In this document: positions 20,924-30,124 of the stretch, piece after piece
How the letters are laid out: every line of letters begins with the position of its first letter
Position numbering within the stretch: the first letter of the stretch is position 1
Origin: an uncultured Corynebacterium sp.
Lineage (GTDB): Bacteria; Actinomycetota; Actinomycetes; Mycobacteriales; Mycobacteriaceae
DNA: 59,683 nucleotides
Direction of reading: 5' to 3'
Assembly (NCBI RefSeq): GCF_945649885.1
Contig: NZ_CALZFS010000002.1
Span: forward strand, 1 to 59,683
Program-made: the position numbers and the translations under genes
The notes under the pieces: generated by a model
Databases searched by the model: none
Seen by the model: only the letters and a program-made list of their open reading frames with translations
Told to the model about the DNA's origin: nothing

Positions 20924-22387
20924 TTGACTGATCGTGATTTCAGAATGCCAGACACACTGCTCCCCCAGCCCGTGGACCTTGCCCGGGTGGAGACTGCTGT
21001 GGACGCACTGGGCTACCAGTTCCTGGCTGCCGATGACCGGTTGATCATGCCGTGGCCCAATCACCGGATATCTGTCTATTTCGGGCAGGAATCAGGACTG
21101 CACCTGACCATGCTCGCCCGGATGCGGATGACCCTGGATCTATCCATGATCAACGAGGTCGCCCCTGTGCTCAATACGTGGAACACCGAGCGTATTGCCC
21201 CTGCGGCACTCTTGCACATCGCAGATATGGGCGAGGTGGAGATCCATTTCCGCTCTTCCCTAAGCGTTGATGAGGGTGTGTCCACCGACCAGCTCATGCA
21301 GTTCATCCAGCTGACCATCAACACAGTGGAAATGGCTGTGGACACTGTCCTGGAGATGTTCTCCGAGCTGGATATTGATGGTGCCGGTAGCGATGAACTG
21401 CGTACTGAACAGGATGAGTCGGACCTCACCGAAGAGATCCACGGCCTTTTCATCCCCCCGACAGTCCCCTACTCCAACTTCGAATATGGTCAGGAAAGAA
21501 GAAGAATGGATTCCCCCCACCACCCTTCCGCCAGCGACCCTGAAGATGATGGTGATATCTTCCGTAATTCTGAGGACACCGGGGAATATGACGACATCTG
21601 GGATGCCTCCGCTGATACCGGAGCCAATCTAGATGGGGACCATACTGAGGAGAACTCTGAGGGTGATCCCGCTACACTTCCTGAAGAGGCTGATGCAGAG
21701 AACCCACCTGTCAGGGAAACCCGTGATGAACCCTTCCTACCGATCTTCTCTGACTTCTCAGATGATGACCTCCGAGAGGCACCGGACAGTGATGATTCTG
21801 ATGATGACCAGCTGAATCTCCTGGATCTTCTGGGCGGGGATTCCAGCATCGACATTCCTGCCATCGCCAGTGGTTCCGTCACCAATCCGGCACCGGGATC
21901 ACTACCTGAACCTTTTGACTCAGATGATGACAGGAACGACACCCCCGAATATCCCCGTGAGGTCACTCTTGAGCGGGTGCGTGATCACCTGGCGGATATC
22001 GGTGTGGTGAAAACCAGTGGTGAGGATGATTTCCTCGTCGCATGGATCAATGAGGTCTTCCTCGGTTTCTTCATCGATAACGGCCCCACCTTCCTGGTGA
22101 AAGGCCACTGGGATCCGGATATGGACCCGGACCGTGACTTCATCAAATTATTCATGATGTGTAATCAGTGGAATGAACGTTCCCTGACCACGAAGGCGTT
22201 CTGTCACCGGGATCCCCAGGGTCTGCAGGTTCGTGTGGAGTTCGCCGTTCCGACTGCCGAAGGCCTGACCAGCAGTCAGCTCCGCCACAATATTGCGTTG
22301 TCCATCCACCATATTCTGCAGGCTGTGGACTCCCTCAGCATGGAAGCAACCGGCACATCAATTGTGGATTGGCCTGAGAAGAACTAA
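20924..22387 (+). CDS. Two-domain YbjN protein with acidic linker
   Basis: A 487-residue cytosolic protein. Residues about 12-150 and about 345-483 each look like a YbjN domain (sensor-like fold related to type III chaperones); both contain paired LxMxxxWN segments. They are joined by a linker of about 190 residues, very rich in Asp, Glu and Ser, that is probably disordered. The TTG start at 20924 lies 15 nt after AGGAAAGG; ATG 20945 is an alternative. It is divergent from hisD and convergent with the next gene, overlapping its stop by 4 bp. The function of YbjN proteins in actinobacteria is unsettled. Confidence 0.75.
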   Translation: MTDRDFRMPDTLLPQPVDLARVETAVDALGYQFLAADDRLIMPWPNHRISVYFGQESGLHLTMLARMRMTLDLSMINEVAPVLNTWNTERIAPAALLHIADMGEVEIHFRSSLSVDEGVSTDQLMQFIQLTINTVEMAVDTVLEMFSELDIDGAGSDELRTEQDESDLTEEIHGLFIPPTVPYSNFEYGQERRRMDSPHHPSASDPEDDGDIFRNSEDTGEYDDIWDASADTGANLDGDHTEENSEGDPATLPEEADAENPPVRETRDEPFLPIFSDFSDDDLREAPDSDDSDDDQLNLLDLLGGDSSIDIPAIASGSVTNPAPGSLPEPFDSDDDRNDTPEYPREVTLERVRDHLADIGVVKTSGEDDFLVAWINEVFLGFFIDNGPTFLVKGHWDPDMDPDRDFIKLFMMCNQWNERSLTTKAFCHRDPQGLQVRVEFAVPTAEGLTSSQLRHNIALSIHHILQAVDSLSMEATGTSIVDWPEKN

Positions 22388-22938
22388 TCCTCCACCGGTG
22401 TGACAAACGCAGCACACCAGTACATGAGGACCGCCAGAAACGGTGCGGCAAACAGTGCGCTTCCCGGGGTCATGGAGGGAACCACCTGGAAGGTCTCCCC
22501 CACCATGTCGGTGTACTCGGTGGGCCGTGCATGGATCAGCTGTGCTGAGATATCGCCGAAGACAATGAAGATCCCGGCCCCCAGCAGGGCCACCACTCCG
22601 ATCCATAACAGCATGCCCAGACCCCGTGCTGATTCCGCCCGGAGGAACACGATCAGCGCCAGTACTGCACCGATGGCACCGGTGATGATGGTAAACCAGA
22701 TGAATGCCGTGAATTCCACATTCGGTGCCGCTGCCACTGATGCTGTTTCCGCATCTTCGACATAGGCGGTGTAGGTCGGTCGCAGCAGTCCCCACACCGC
22801 ACCTGCCACAGCGAAGACCGTCAGGGTGAGCGCGAAGACACCAGCGTAGACTCCGGTGCTCCTGCGTGTCCGCCGCACAGTTCGTTGCGTTGCTGGCTGG
22901 GCTGTGTCGTCGATATAGCCCTGGTAGGGGTTGCTCAT
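22384..22938 (-). CDS. Four-helix membrane protein, unknown function
   Basis: A 184-residue protein. A polar, Arg-rich N-terminus (MSNPYQGYIDD to TRRSTG) is followed by four predicted membrane helices with a loop containing ARPTEYTDMVG between the third and fourth. It resembles corynebacterial and mycobacterial conserved membrane proteins of DUF2567 type, but I am not sure of that family. ATG 22938 is chosen because the residues before it in the longer frame are unlike a membrane protein start. Its stop codon overlaps that of the YbjN gene on the other strand. Confidence 0.7.
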   Translation of the reverse strand: MSNPYQGYIDDTAQPATQRTVRRTRRSTGVYAGVFALTLTVFAVAGAVWGLLRPTYTAYVEDAETASVAAAPNVEFTAFIWFTIITGAIGAVLALIVFLRAESARGLGMLLWIGVVALLGAGIFIVFGDISAQLIHARPTEYTDMVGETFQVVPSMTPGSALFAAPFLAVLMYWCAAFVTPVED

Positions 22939-23052
22939 GGCTTGCAAGGATACCGCCCCTGCCGTCCCCTGGCACAAAGGCGCTTATCGACGCCCACCTC
23001 CCCCACCGATAAGACAACCCGCCAGGGTGTTCCATCCCTTACTTCAGGTGTG

Positions 23053-23739
23053 CTAGTCGCAGAACTTCCAGCGGCCTTCTTCACGCAGGAAACGCTGGGT
23101 GGCGGAGTCAGTCTGACCGTTGCCACTTGCCACAACCCATGCTGATGCGGTGTCACCCTCAACCATGATGTCGGTGATGGAGTCCACGGTTCCGGCTGAT
23201 GCGCCCGGAATCTGGTTCAGTGGGACATCTGGAATGGAGCTGAAGTCCATTGCCTGCTGTCCGCCTGCTGCTTCAATGACACGGTTACAGGTGTTCTTGG
23301 GTACATATTCCAGCATGGCGCGCACGGTGGTCGGCGCCAGGGCTCCACGGACCAGTGATTCAATCGCTGCTGCATCCTCAGGGCTGGCGGTCTGGCCAGC
23401 TTGAACCGGGTCAAGTTCCTGGTAGGTGATCGGAGCCTCAGGAATCGCAGCCGGCGCAGGTGCTGGTTCCTCAACCGGAGCCTCAGTTGTCGGCACTGGA
23501 GCAGCCTCTTCGGTTGTTTCAGTTTCCTCCGTCACCTCTTCAGTGGTGGTCTCCTCCCTCACCTCTTCAGTCGTGGTGGCGGAAGTAGCAGAGGATTGAG
23601 TGGTGGTCGTCGATGCGGTGTTGTCTCCGCCATCATCACTGCCACAGGCTGCCAGAACTAATGGGGCCACCATGACGGCGGCGATGGCAACCTTCTTCGC
23701 GGAAGTACGAATGGACAAGTCTGTTCTCCTGTAAGTCAT
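23053..23739 (-). CDS. Lipoprotein with Thr/Glu-rich stalk
   Basis: A 228-residue exported lipoprotein. The signal peptide ends in the lipobox LVLAAC, with the modified Cys at about residue 32. A stalk of about 70 residues rich in Thr, Ser, Glu and Pro follows. The C-terminal domain of about 125 residues ends in GRWKFCD and resembles the small MTB12/NTF2-like domains of actinobacterial secreted antigens. It has two Cys (TCNRV and KFCD) that may form a disulfide. It is divergent from the TetR gene, with inverted repeats between them. Confidence 0.8.
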   Translation of the reverse strand: MTYRRTDLSIRTSAKKVAIAAVMVAPLVLAACGSDDGGDNTASTTTTQSSATSATTTEEVREETTTEEVTEETETTEEAAPVPTTEAPVEEPAPAPAAIPEAPITYQELDPVQAGQTASPEDAAAIESLVRGALAPTTVRAMLEYVPKNTCNRVIEAAGGQQAMDFSSIPDVPLNQIPGASAGTVDSITDIMVEGDTASAWVVASGNGQTDSATQRFLREEGRWKFCD

Positions 23740-23750
23740 CAATGGCGTCG

Positions 23751-23770
23751 CTGTCTCCACACGGAGACAG
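23751..23770. promoter_or_regulatory. Operator-like inverted repeat (8-4-8) near the lipoprotein start
   Basis: CTGTCTCC (23751-23758) and GGAGACAG (23763-23770) form a perfect 20-bp dyad 12 bp upstream of the lipoprotein start, in the gap shared with the TetR gene. Confidence 0.45.
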
Positions 23771-23805
23771 GAATTCACCTAGTTACCCTAGCAACTATCC
23801 CTGTT

Positions 23806-23822
23806 CCCACACTGGGTGTGGG
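23806..23822. promoter_or_regulatory. Operator-like inverted repeat (7-3-7) before the TetR gene
   Basis: CCCACAC (23806-23812) and GTGTGGG (23816-23822) lie 9 bp before the TetR start codon, a usual position for an autoregulatory operator. Confidence 0.45.
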
Positions 23823-23831
23823 GCTGTCATT

Positions 23832-24407
23832 ATGCTGGCAATTGTGCAATTAAACCGCGAAACAATCATTGATACCGCCTTATCCATCCTCAACTCCTTC
23901 GGGTTGGCAGATATGACGATGCGGCGTGTGGCAAAACAACTTGATGTGGCGCCGGGTGCGCTCTACTGGCATTTCAAGAATAAACAGGAACTAATCGGCG
24001 CTACGGCCAGAAGAATTCTGGAACCACTCCTGGTTGATGGGGGTGATGAGTCGGGCGTCGATAAGCTTTCTGCCCCATCCACCTGCGCACAGTTACGTGC
24101 CCTGATGATCAGCCACAGGGATGGTTCAGAGATCGTCAGCGCCGCACTCATTGACACCACGCTGCGGGCGGAACTGGAGATGATCATCACGAATTCCCTG
24201 CGCACCCCCGATACGGTGGGTGCTTTCACCCTGCTGCACTTTGTCATTGGAGCAGTTCTTGCGGAACAGACCCAGCGGCAGCTCCATGAGCTCACCGGGG
24301 AGGACACCGAGGAACGCGCATCGGATTACCCTGAGTTTGAAGAACGCTTTTCCACAGGGGTGGACATCATCATTACCGGTCTGGATGCGGTTGGCAGGAT
24401 AAGATGA
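23832..24407 (+). CDS. TetR-family transcriptional regulator
   Basis: A 191-residue repressor-like protein. The N-terminal helix-turn-helix is clear: ETIIDTALSILNSFGLADMTMRRVAKQLDVAPGALYWHF contains the TetR signature. The C-terminal ligand domain is short and not assignable. ATG 23832 is used; GTG 23844 would also give a normal TetR start (VQLNRETI). It ends 6 bp before glgX, so the two are probably cotranscribed, which makes glgX a likely target along with its own promoter. Confidence 0.88.
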   Translation: MLAIVQLNRETIIDTALSILNSFGLADMTMRRVAKQLDVAPGALYWHFKNKQELIGATARRILEPLLVDGGDESGVDKLSAPSTCAQLRALMISHRDGSEIVSAALIDTTLRAELEMIITNSLRTPDTVGAFTLLHFVIGAVLAEQTQRQLHELTGEDTEERASDYPEFEERFSTGVDIIITGLDAVGRIR

Positions 24408-24413
24408 CATTCC

Positions 24414-26954
24414 ATGACATCAAGCAGTGAACACAGGTACACCGTATGGCCCGGCGATGCCTACCCACTTGGATCCACGTATGACGGTGCAGGAACCAAC
24501 TTCGCGCTGTTTTCGGATGTTGCTGAGAGCGTTGAACTCTGCCTCATCGACGAAAACAACGACGAGACCCGGATCAGACTTGATGAAAAAGACAACAACG
24601 TCTGGCATTGTTACCTCCCCGGCGTGCAACCCGGACAGCGTTATGGCTACCGCGTGCACGGCCCCTGGGATCCTGACAATGGTAAGCGCTGTGACCCCAA
24701 TAAATTCCTCGTCGACCCCTACGGCCGCGCCTTCGACGGGGAATATGACGGCCATGCCTCGCTCTTCAGCTACGACATCACCAATCCCGATGATCCGCAT
24801 GGACGCAACACCGAGGACAGTCTCCCGCACTCCATGAAGTCCGTGGTGGTCAACCCGTTCTTCGATTGGGGCAATGACCGCGCACCCCGCACCCCTTATC
24901 ATGAGACTGTCATCTACGAAGCCCACGTCAAGGGCATGACGATGACCCACCCGGACATCCCGGAGGAACTACGCGGCACCTACGCCGGCCTGGCCCACCC
25001 GAAGATCATCGAATACCTGCAGGATCTGGGTATCACCGCCATCGAACTGATGCCGGTGCACCAGTTCATGCAGGATGACCGCCTGCGTGATCTTGATATG
25101 AGCAACTATTGGGGATATAACTCCTTCGGTTTCTTCGCCCCGCACCATGAGTACTCCTCCGCCACCACCCCAGGTGGTGCGGTTGCGGAATTCAAGGCCA
25201 TGGTGCGTTCCTTCCATGAAGCAGACATCGAAGTGATCCTGGATGTGGTGTACAACCACACCGCCGAGGGCAACCACATGGGCCCCACCATCACCTTCCG
25301 CGGCATCGACAACGAGGCGTACTACCGTCTGGTTGATGACGACAAGCGCCACTACATGGACTACACCGGCACCGGAAACTCTCTCAACGTCCGGGATCCA
25401 CATTCACTCCAGCTGATCATGGATTCTCTGCGTTATTGGATCACCGAGATGCACGTGGATGGTTTCCGCTTCGACCTGGCCTCCACCCTGGCCCGTGAGC
25501 TCCATGATGTGGACCGTCTGGCCACCTTCTTCGACCTGGTCCAGCAGGACCCGGTTGTCTCCCAGACCAAGCTCATCGCTGAGCCCTGGGATATCGGTGA
25601 GGGCGGCTACCAGGTGGGCAACTTCCCACCGCTGTGGACAGAGTGGAACGGTAAGTACCGCGACACAGTCCGTGATTTCTGGCGTGGGGAGCCCGCTACC
25701 CTGGGTGAGTTCGCCTCCCGCCTGACCGGTTCCTCTGACCTGTATGCCCACAATGGCCGTCGTCCGACCGCATCCATCAACTTTGTCACCGCCCATGATG
25801 GTTTCACCCTCAATGACCTGGTCAGCTACAACGAGAAGCACAACTCAGCCAACGGTGAGGACAACCGTGATGGCGAATCCCACAACCGTTCCTGGAACTG
25901 TGGTGTGGAGGGCCCCAGCGCTGATCCGGAGATCCTGCAGCTGCGCGCCCAGCAGCGCCGCAACTTCCTGACCACTCTCCTATTGTCCCAGGGCACCCCG
26001 ATGGTGTCCCATGGCGATGAGATGGCACGCACCCAGAACGGCAACAACAATGTCTACTGCCAGGACAATGAACTGGCATGGATCAACTGGGAACAGGCCA
26101 CCGAACACGCCGACTTGTTGAGCTTCACCCGGCGTCTGCTGCGGATCCGTTCCAACCACCCGGTGTTCCGCCGTCGTCGTTTCCTGGCCGGTGGTCCCCT
26201 GGGTACCGATGTTCGTGATCGTGACATCGCCTGGCTTGTCCCCGATGGACAGTTGATGACCCAGGATGACTGGGATTTCGCCTTCGGAAAATCGCTCATG
26301 GTCTTCTTCAATGGTGATGCCATCGTGGAACCCGATGACCGCGGCCAGAAGGTCCGTGATGATTCCTTCATCCTCATGTTCAACGCCCACTATGAGGAGA
26401 TTGAGTTCACCCTCCCCCCGGAGCACTTCGGTATGAAGTGGAAACTGCTGGTGGACACCACCGAGGCGATCGGTTATCCACTTGAGGAACTGACCATTGA
26501 GGCTGAGGGCACTCTGACTGTTCCGGCGCGCTCCACCATGTTGTTGCGTCAGGTGGAGGCACCTGACTACACCAAGCTTGATGAGCGGATCGCTCGGGAG
26601 AAGCAGGAAGTGGAGGAGGCGCTGGCCCGCGAGGCCGCGGAATCTGATGCTGCCCTGCGTGCTGAATCGCAGGCTGCGGAGGAAGAGGAAGTTTCCCACC
26701 ACTCCCGCACACTTGCTGAGACTGACGGCGCTGAAGATGCAGAAGAAGCAGAGGACACAGACGGCGTTTGGGATGCTGATGTGGAAGAACCTGCCGAGGA
26801 GCCTACAGACAGCGATGATGTCGTGCATGTCTCCGATACCGGTGATACGGCAGAAGCGGACGCTGCGGAGGCTGCTGCAACGGAGGATCTGAAGCGTCGG
26901 CGTGAGGTTGCTGCCCAGGATGATGACTATGACTCAGCTACGGATGAGTACTAG
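24414..26954 (+). CDS. glgX: Glycogen debranching enzyme with acidic C-terminal extension
   Basis: Cleaves alpha-1,6 branches of phosphorylase-limited glycogen, releasing maltooligosaccharides. It is a GH13 protein with an N-terminal CBM48-like domain (YPLGSTYDGAGTNFALFS). The nucleophile is Asp354 in GFRFDLAST, the acid/base Glu is in LIAEPWDIGEGGYQVG, and the third Asp is in TAHDGFTLNDL. The enzyme part ends near residue 712. A tail of about 130 residues, very rich in Glu, Asp and Ala and with coiled-coil character, brings it to 846 residues against about 700 usual. It works downstream of GlgP, and its products can feed TreY. Confidence 0.95.
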   Translation: MTSSSEHRYTVWPGDAYPLGSTYDGAGTNFALFSDVAESVELCLIDENNDETRIRLDEKDNNVWHCYLPGVQPGQRYGYRVHGPWDPDNGKRCDPNKFLVDPYGRAFDGEYDGHASLFSYDITNPDDPHGRNTEDSLPHSMKSVVVNPFFDWGNDRAPRTPYHETVIYEAHVKGMTMTHPDIPEELRGTYAGLAHPKIIEYLQDLGITAIELMPVHQFMQDDRLRDLDMSNYWGYNSFGFFAPHHEYSSATTPGGAVAEFKAMVRSFHEADIEVILDVVYNHTAEGNHMGPTITFRGIDNEAYYRLVDDDKRHYMDYTGTGNSLNVRDPHSLQLIMDSLRYWITEMHVDGFRFDLASTLARELHDVDRLATFFDLVQQDPVVSQTKLIAEPWDIGEGGYQVGNFPPLWTEWNGKYRDTVRDFWRGEPATLGEFASRLTGSSDLYAHNGRRPTASINFVTAHDGFTLNDLVSYNEKHNSANGEDNRDGESHNRSWNCGVEGPSADPEILQLRAQQRRNFLTTLLLSQGTPMVSHGDEMARTQNGNNNVYCQDNELAWINWEQATEHADLLSFTRRLLRIRSNHPVFRRRRFLAGGPLGTDVRDRDIAWLVPDGQLMTQDDWDFAFGKSLMVFFNGDAIVEPDDRGQKVRDDSFILMFNAHYEEIEFTLPPEHFGMKWKLLVDTTEAIGYPLEELTIEAEGTLTVPARSTMLLRQVEAPDYTKLDERIAREKQEVEEALAREAAESDAALRAESQAAEEEEVSHHSRTLAETDGAEDAEEAEDTDGVWDADVEEPAEEPTDSDDVVHVSDTGDTAEADAAEAAATEDLKRRREVAAQDDDYDSATDEY

Positions 26955-26977
26955 TTTCTGATCAGGACTAAGTAAAA

Positions 26978-27023
26978 GGTGTCCAGGTTGATACGTGCAG
27001 TTCACAGTATCAACCTGGACACC
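26978..27023. terminator. Bidirectional terminator between glgX and the ABC importer
   Basis: A perfect 17-bp stem (26978-26994 with 27007-27023) and a 12-nt loop between convergent genes, flanked by an A-rich left side and TTCTACTTT on the right. The stem is unusually long. Confidence 0.85.
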
Positions 27024-27100
27024 CTTCTACTTTCTCCAGTCACAGGATGTTGTGAGTACATGAGTGTTTATTGACGGGGACACCGGCCTGGGGCGGCTGT

Positions 27101-27934
27101 TTAGCTGTGAAGGCGGCGTCTAGGTATGACGGCGGGACGCCCTTCATGTGTCTGAACTGTGACCTGCGCGCCGTAGACCTCTTTGATCCGTTCCACGGTC
27201 AAGACCTCTGCGGCGGTACCTTCGGCAATCAACCGGCCATCGGCCATCATGAGCACTGCATCGCCGTATTGTGCAGTCAGCGTCAGGTCATGCATGGCGG
27301 CAATCACGGTGAACTCGCGACGGGAACGAACGGTGTCGATAAGCTCCAGCGTCTCCTGCGCGTGCCCGATATCCAGCGCCGAGGTCGGCTCATCCAACAA
27401 CAGGACTTCGGGTTCCTGTGCCAGGGCTCGCGCCAGGCTGACACGTTGACGTTCGCCACCAGATAAGGCTCCCACCTGACGTGTGGAATAGGCGGTCAGG
27501 TTGAGCTCAGCCAGACACCGCTCCACCACTTCCGCGTCATGTCTTCCCGGTACCCGGTTGTGAGGATGACGGCCCAACAGCACATAATCGCGGACATTCA
27601 GCCCATCGGGAATCACCGGATGTTGAGGCATCAAGGCTACGGTGCGTGCCAACTGGCGGCGACGGCGCGCTGCGGACAGACTCAGGACAGACAGGGGTGA
27701 TGACCGGGTGATGTCGATCCCGGCCAGGGTGATGGCTCCTGCCTCAACAGGAAGGACCTGGGCCAGGGCATGCAGCAGGGAGGTTTTTCCGGAACCATTC
27801 GGACCGATGATGTTGAGCCATGATCCCCGTTTCACATGGGTGGTGATACCGGAGACCGCGGTGTGGCCCACACCCGGATAACGCACCACCACGTCCTGAC
27901 AGTCCACAGCCATGTCTTCCTGATGTTCTTTCAT
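27101..27934 (-). CDS. btuD: ABC importer ATPase, cobalamin/siderophore type
   Basis: The energising subunit of a type II importer, 277 residues. Walker A is GPNGSGKTS near residue 42, the signature is LSGGERQRVSLARAL, and Walker B is VLLLDEPTSALD. The C-terminal RIKEVYGAQV segment is typical of the FecE/BtuD/HmuV group. It overlaps the permease gene by 4 bp (ATGA). The substrate cannot be read from this subunit; the symbol rests on the BtuF-like binding protein of the operon. Confidence 0.88.
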   Translation of the reverse strand: MKEHQEDMAVDCQDVVVRYPGVGHTAVSGITTHVKRGSWLNIIGPNGSGKTSLLHALAQVLPVEAGAITLAGIDITRSSPLSVLSLSAARRRRQLARTVALMPQHPVIPDGLNVRDYVLLGRHPHNRVPGRHDAEVVERCLAELNLTAYSTRQVGALSGGERQRVSLARALAQEPEVLLLDEPTSALDIGHAQETLELIDTVRSRREFTVIAAMHDLTLTAQYGDAVLMMADGRLIAEGTAAEVLTVERIKEVYGAQVTVQTHEGRPAVIPRRRLHS

Positions 27935-28980
27935 GCGCTACGCGCCTCCTTCGGTGTCCTGCTCGAGCGGCGGAGGATGAAGAGGAAGAAGGGTGCGCCG
28001 ACTGCTGCTGTAACCACACCGACTGGAAGTTCCTGCGGGGCCAGCAGGGTTCGTCCGATGGTGTCTGCGACAACCAGGAAGATGGCGCCCCACACCAGTG
28101 TCAACGGCAGCAGCATCCGGTGGCCGGGTCCACAGATGAGGCGGATGGCGTGGGGAACGATGATGCCGACGAAACCGATCAGGCCGGAGATGGCCACCAC
28201 TGATGCGGTGCCTAAAGTGGCAACAGCAACCAGGGTCAGACGCACCACGTTAGGATCAATACCCAGGGTGCGTGCCTCAACATCACCGACGGTCATGACA
28301 TCAAGTACCCGTGCTGAGGCCAAGATGACCACGGCGCAGAATGTTGCTGGGATGGCGACGCTGAGAACCGATTCCCACCGGCTGACGTTCAGGCTGCCCA
28401 GCATCCAGACATACACCCGTGAAATGGTGTCGATGTTGCGCTGTTGGATATAGGTCTGGAGGGCACTGGCAAATGCTGCCACCGCCACTCCCGCGAGGAT
28501 CACCACCGTGGCCGATGATGATCCCTGTCCTACTCCCCGACTCACCATGACGGTGGCTGCCACCGCCGTGATGCCACCGATGAAGGCCGCTCCGATGATG
28601 CCCGCTCCCCCGGCACCCAGGCCGAGTACTGTGCCACTGACGATGACGAGAGTGACTCCAAGACCAGCACCTGCTGACACACCCAGGAGGTACGGATCCG
28701 CCAGGGGGTTTCGGAACACCGCCTGATAGGCAGCGCCCGACAGTGCCAGTGTGGCCCCGACGATGATGGCGGTGACGATCCTGGGCAGACGGATATTGAA
28801 GAAGACAGCCCAGTCACGATCACTGAGGCTCTCGCTGCCCAGCGCATGGGCGATGACCTCGGAAGGGTTGAGGTCAATGACCCCGGAGAATCCGGCGATC
28901 ACCACAGCCACACACAGCACCACCAGGGATGCTGCGGTAGCGATGAAAGGATTGGAAAATGCGTTCCTGATCTTGATCAC
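27931..28980 (-). CDS. btuC: ABC importer permease, FecCD/BtuC family
   Basis: A 349-residue integral membrane protein with about ten helices. It carries FecCD-family motifs such as FNIRLPR near residue 63, NPLADPYLLGVSAGAGLG and the coupling-helix region after GLIGFVGIIVPHAIRLI. It forms the channel with BtuD and receives substrate from the lipoprotein encoded 43 bp upstream. Confidence 0.9.
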   Translation of the reverse strand: MIKIRNAFSNPFIATAASLVVLCVAVVIAGFSGVIDLNPSEVIAHALGSESLSDRDWAVFFNIRLPRIVTAIIVGATLALSGAAYQAVFRNPLADPYLLGVSAGAGLGVTLVIVSGTVLGLGAGGAGIIGAAFIGGITAVAATVMVSRGVGQGSSSATVVILAGVAVAAFASALQTYIQQRNIDTISRVYVWMLGSLNVSRWESVLSVAIPATFCAVVILASARVLDVMTVGDVEARTLGIDPNVVRLTLVAVATLGTASVVAISGLIGFVGIIVPHAIRLICGPGHRMLLPLTLVWGAIFLVVADTIGRTLLAPQELPVGVVTAAVGAPFFLFILRRSSRTPKEARSA

Positions 28981-29023
28981 GACTGTTGACTGCGCCCTGC
29001 TTTCCTCTGTGCTACCTGGACGT

Positions 29024-30061
29024 TTAGTTCGCTGCTACCGGCTCAGCACTGTTATCCATGTTGGGGATGATGAGCTGGTTAATATCCTCGGCGATCTGCT
29101 CAACAAGCTCAGGAACCCTCGGTCCCCAGCGGGAGGCGAGGTCATCATCGATGTTGATCACCTGGTCATGGGCAACGGCATCAATGGTTTCCCAACCTGG
29201 TCGGGAGGCAACGGTGCCCGCATCCATGCCTTCTGCCTTACCGTTAGCCAGGAAAATGAGATCCGGATTGGCCGCGACGATGGCTTCGCTGGTCAGCTGT
29301 GGGTACTCATCACCACCTGTGGCGATGGACTCCAGACCGAACTCTGCGTAAATCTGACCCAGGTAGGTTGCATCAGCAATGGAGTGGTAGCTGCTGCTGA
29401 CCTCGTGATAGTAGGTCAGTTCCTTGTCTTTGAAGTCCTGTGGGACCGATGCCAGCGCTTCGGTGATATCCACCTGCATCTGCTCCACCAGTTCTGTGGC
29501 CTCCGCGGCGTTACCGGTGGCTTCACCCAGTGTTTCAATCTGCTCATAGGTGTGATCGATGTCATCAGATGCCGGAACCACCAGAACCGGAACTCCGGCG
29601 GCATTGAGTCCTTCCACAAGTCCCTCGGCCCTGGTCATGATGACCACGAGGTCTGGGTCATAATCCAGGACTGCCTCAACGTTGGGAGTGTAGCCGGACA
29701 GGCCTTCCTGCAGGGGAGCTTCTTCCGGGTAATTGGAGTATTCATCCACTGCCACCACATTCTCGCCTGCCCCCACGGCGAAGAGAATCTCAGTGGTGGT
29801 GGGAGACAGACTGACAATCCGCTGCGGTTCATCGTCAATGGTCACAGACTCATCCGCTTCGAAGGAAACGGTGACCGGAAAGCCTTCTGCCACAACAGCG
29901 GCATCGCCACCTGAGGTGGCAGGGTCAGTTCCTGCTTCTTCATCACCTACACCACCGGTTGAACAGGCCACCAGGGTAGTTCCCACCAGCAGTACCGAGG
30001 CCACCAGCGCCGACAGGGGGCGAGGGCGTCGAGAAGTTTCAGAAATTGAGCGTGAAAGCAT
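29024..30061 (-). CDS. btuF: Substrate-binding lipoprotein, BtuF-like
   Basis: Captures substrate outside the membrane for BtuCD. The signal peptide ends in a lipobox around TTLVAC with Cys at about residue 33. The mature protein is a class III binding protein: PQRIVSLSPTTTEILFAVGA followed by VDEYSNYPEEA matches BtuF of enterobacteria, in which the equivalent is SSYSDYPPQA. A long helix links two lobes. This favours corrinoids over siderophores, but heme or iron chelates cannot be excluded. It is the first gene of the operon. Confidence 0.85.
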   Translation of the reverse strand: MLSRSISETSRRPRPLSALVASVLLVGTTLVACSTGGVGDEEAGTDPATSGGDAAVVAEGFPVTVSFEADESVTIDDEPQRIVSLSPTTTEILFAVGAGENVVAVDEYSNYPEEAPLQEGLSGYTPNVEAVLDYDPDLVVIMTRAEGLVEGLNAAGVPVLVVPASDDIDHTYEQIETLGEATGNAAEATELVEQMQVDITEALASVPQDFKDKELTYYHEVSSSYHSIADATYLGQIYAEFGLESIATGGDEYPQLTSEAIVAANPDLIFLANGKAEGMDAGTVASRPGWETIDAVAHDQVINIDDDLASRWGPRVPELVEQIAEDINQLIIPNMDNSAEPVAAN

Positions 30062-30124
30062 GGCGGGTCGGAGTCCTTTGATTCTTTTTGAAGCCTTTGA
30101 CGTACATCAACGTGCTAAAAACAC

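Noticed and set aside
22983..23013. CTTATCG / CGATAAG inverted repeat between the membrane protein and the lipoprotein
   Set aside because: A 7-bp stem with a 17-nt loop and no T-run; too weak to call a terminator or operator.
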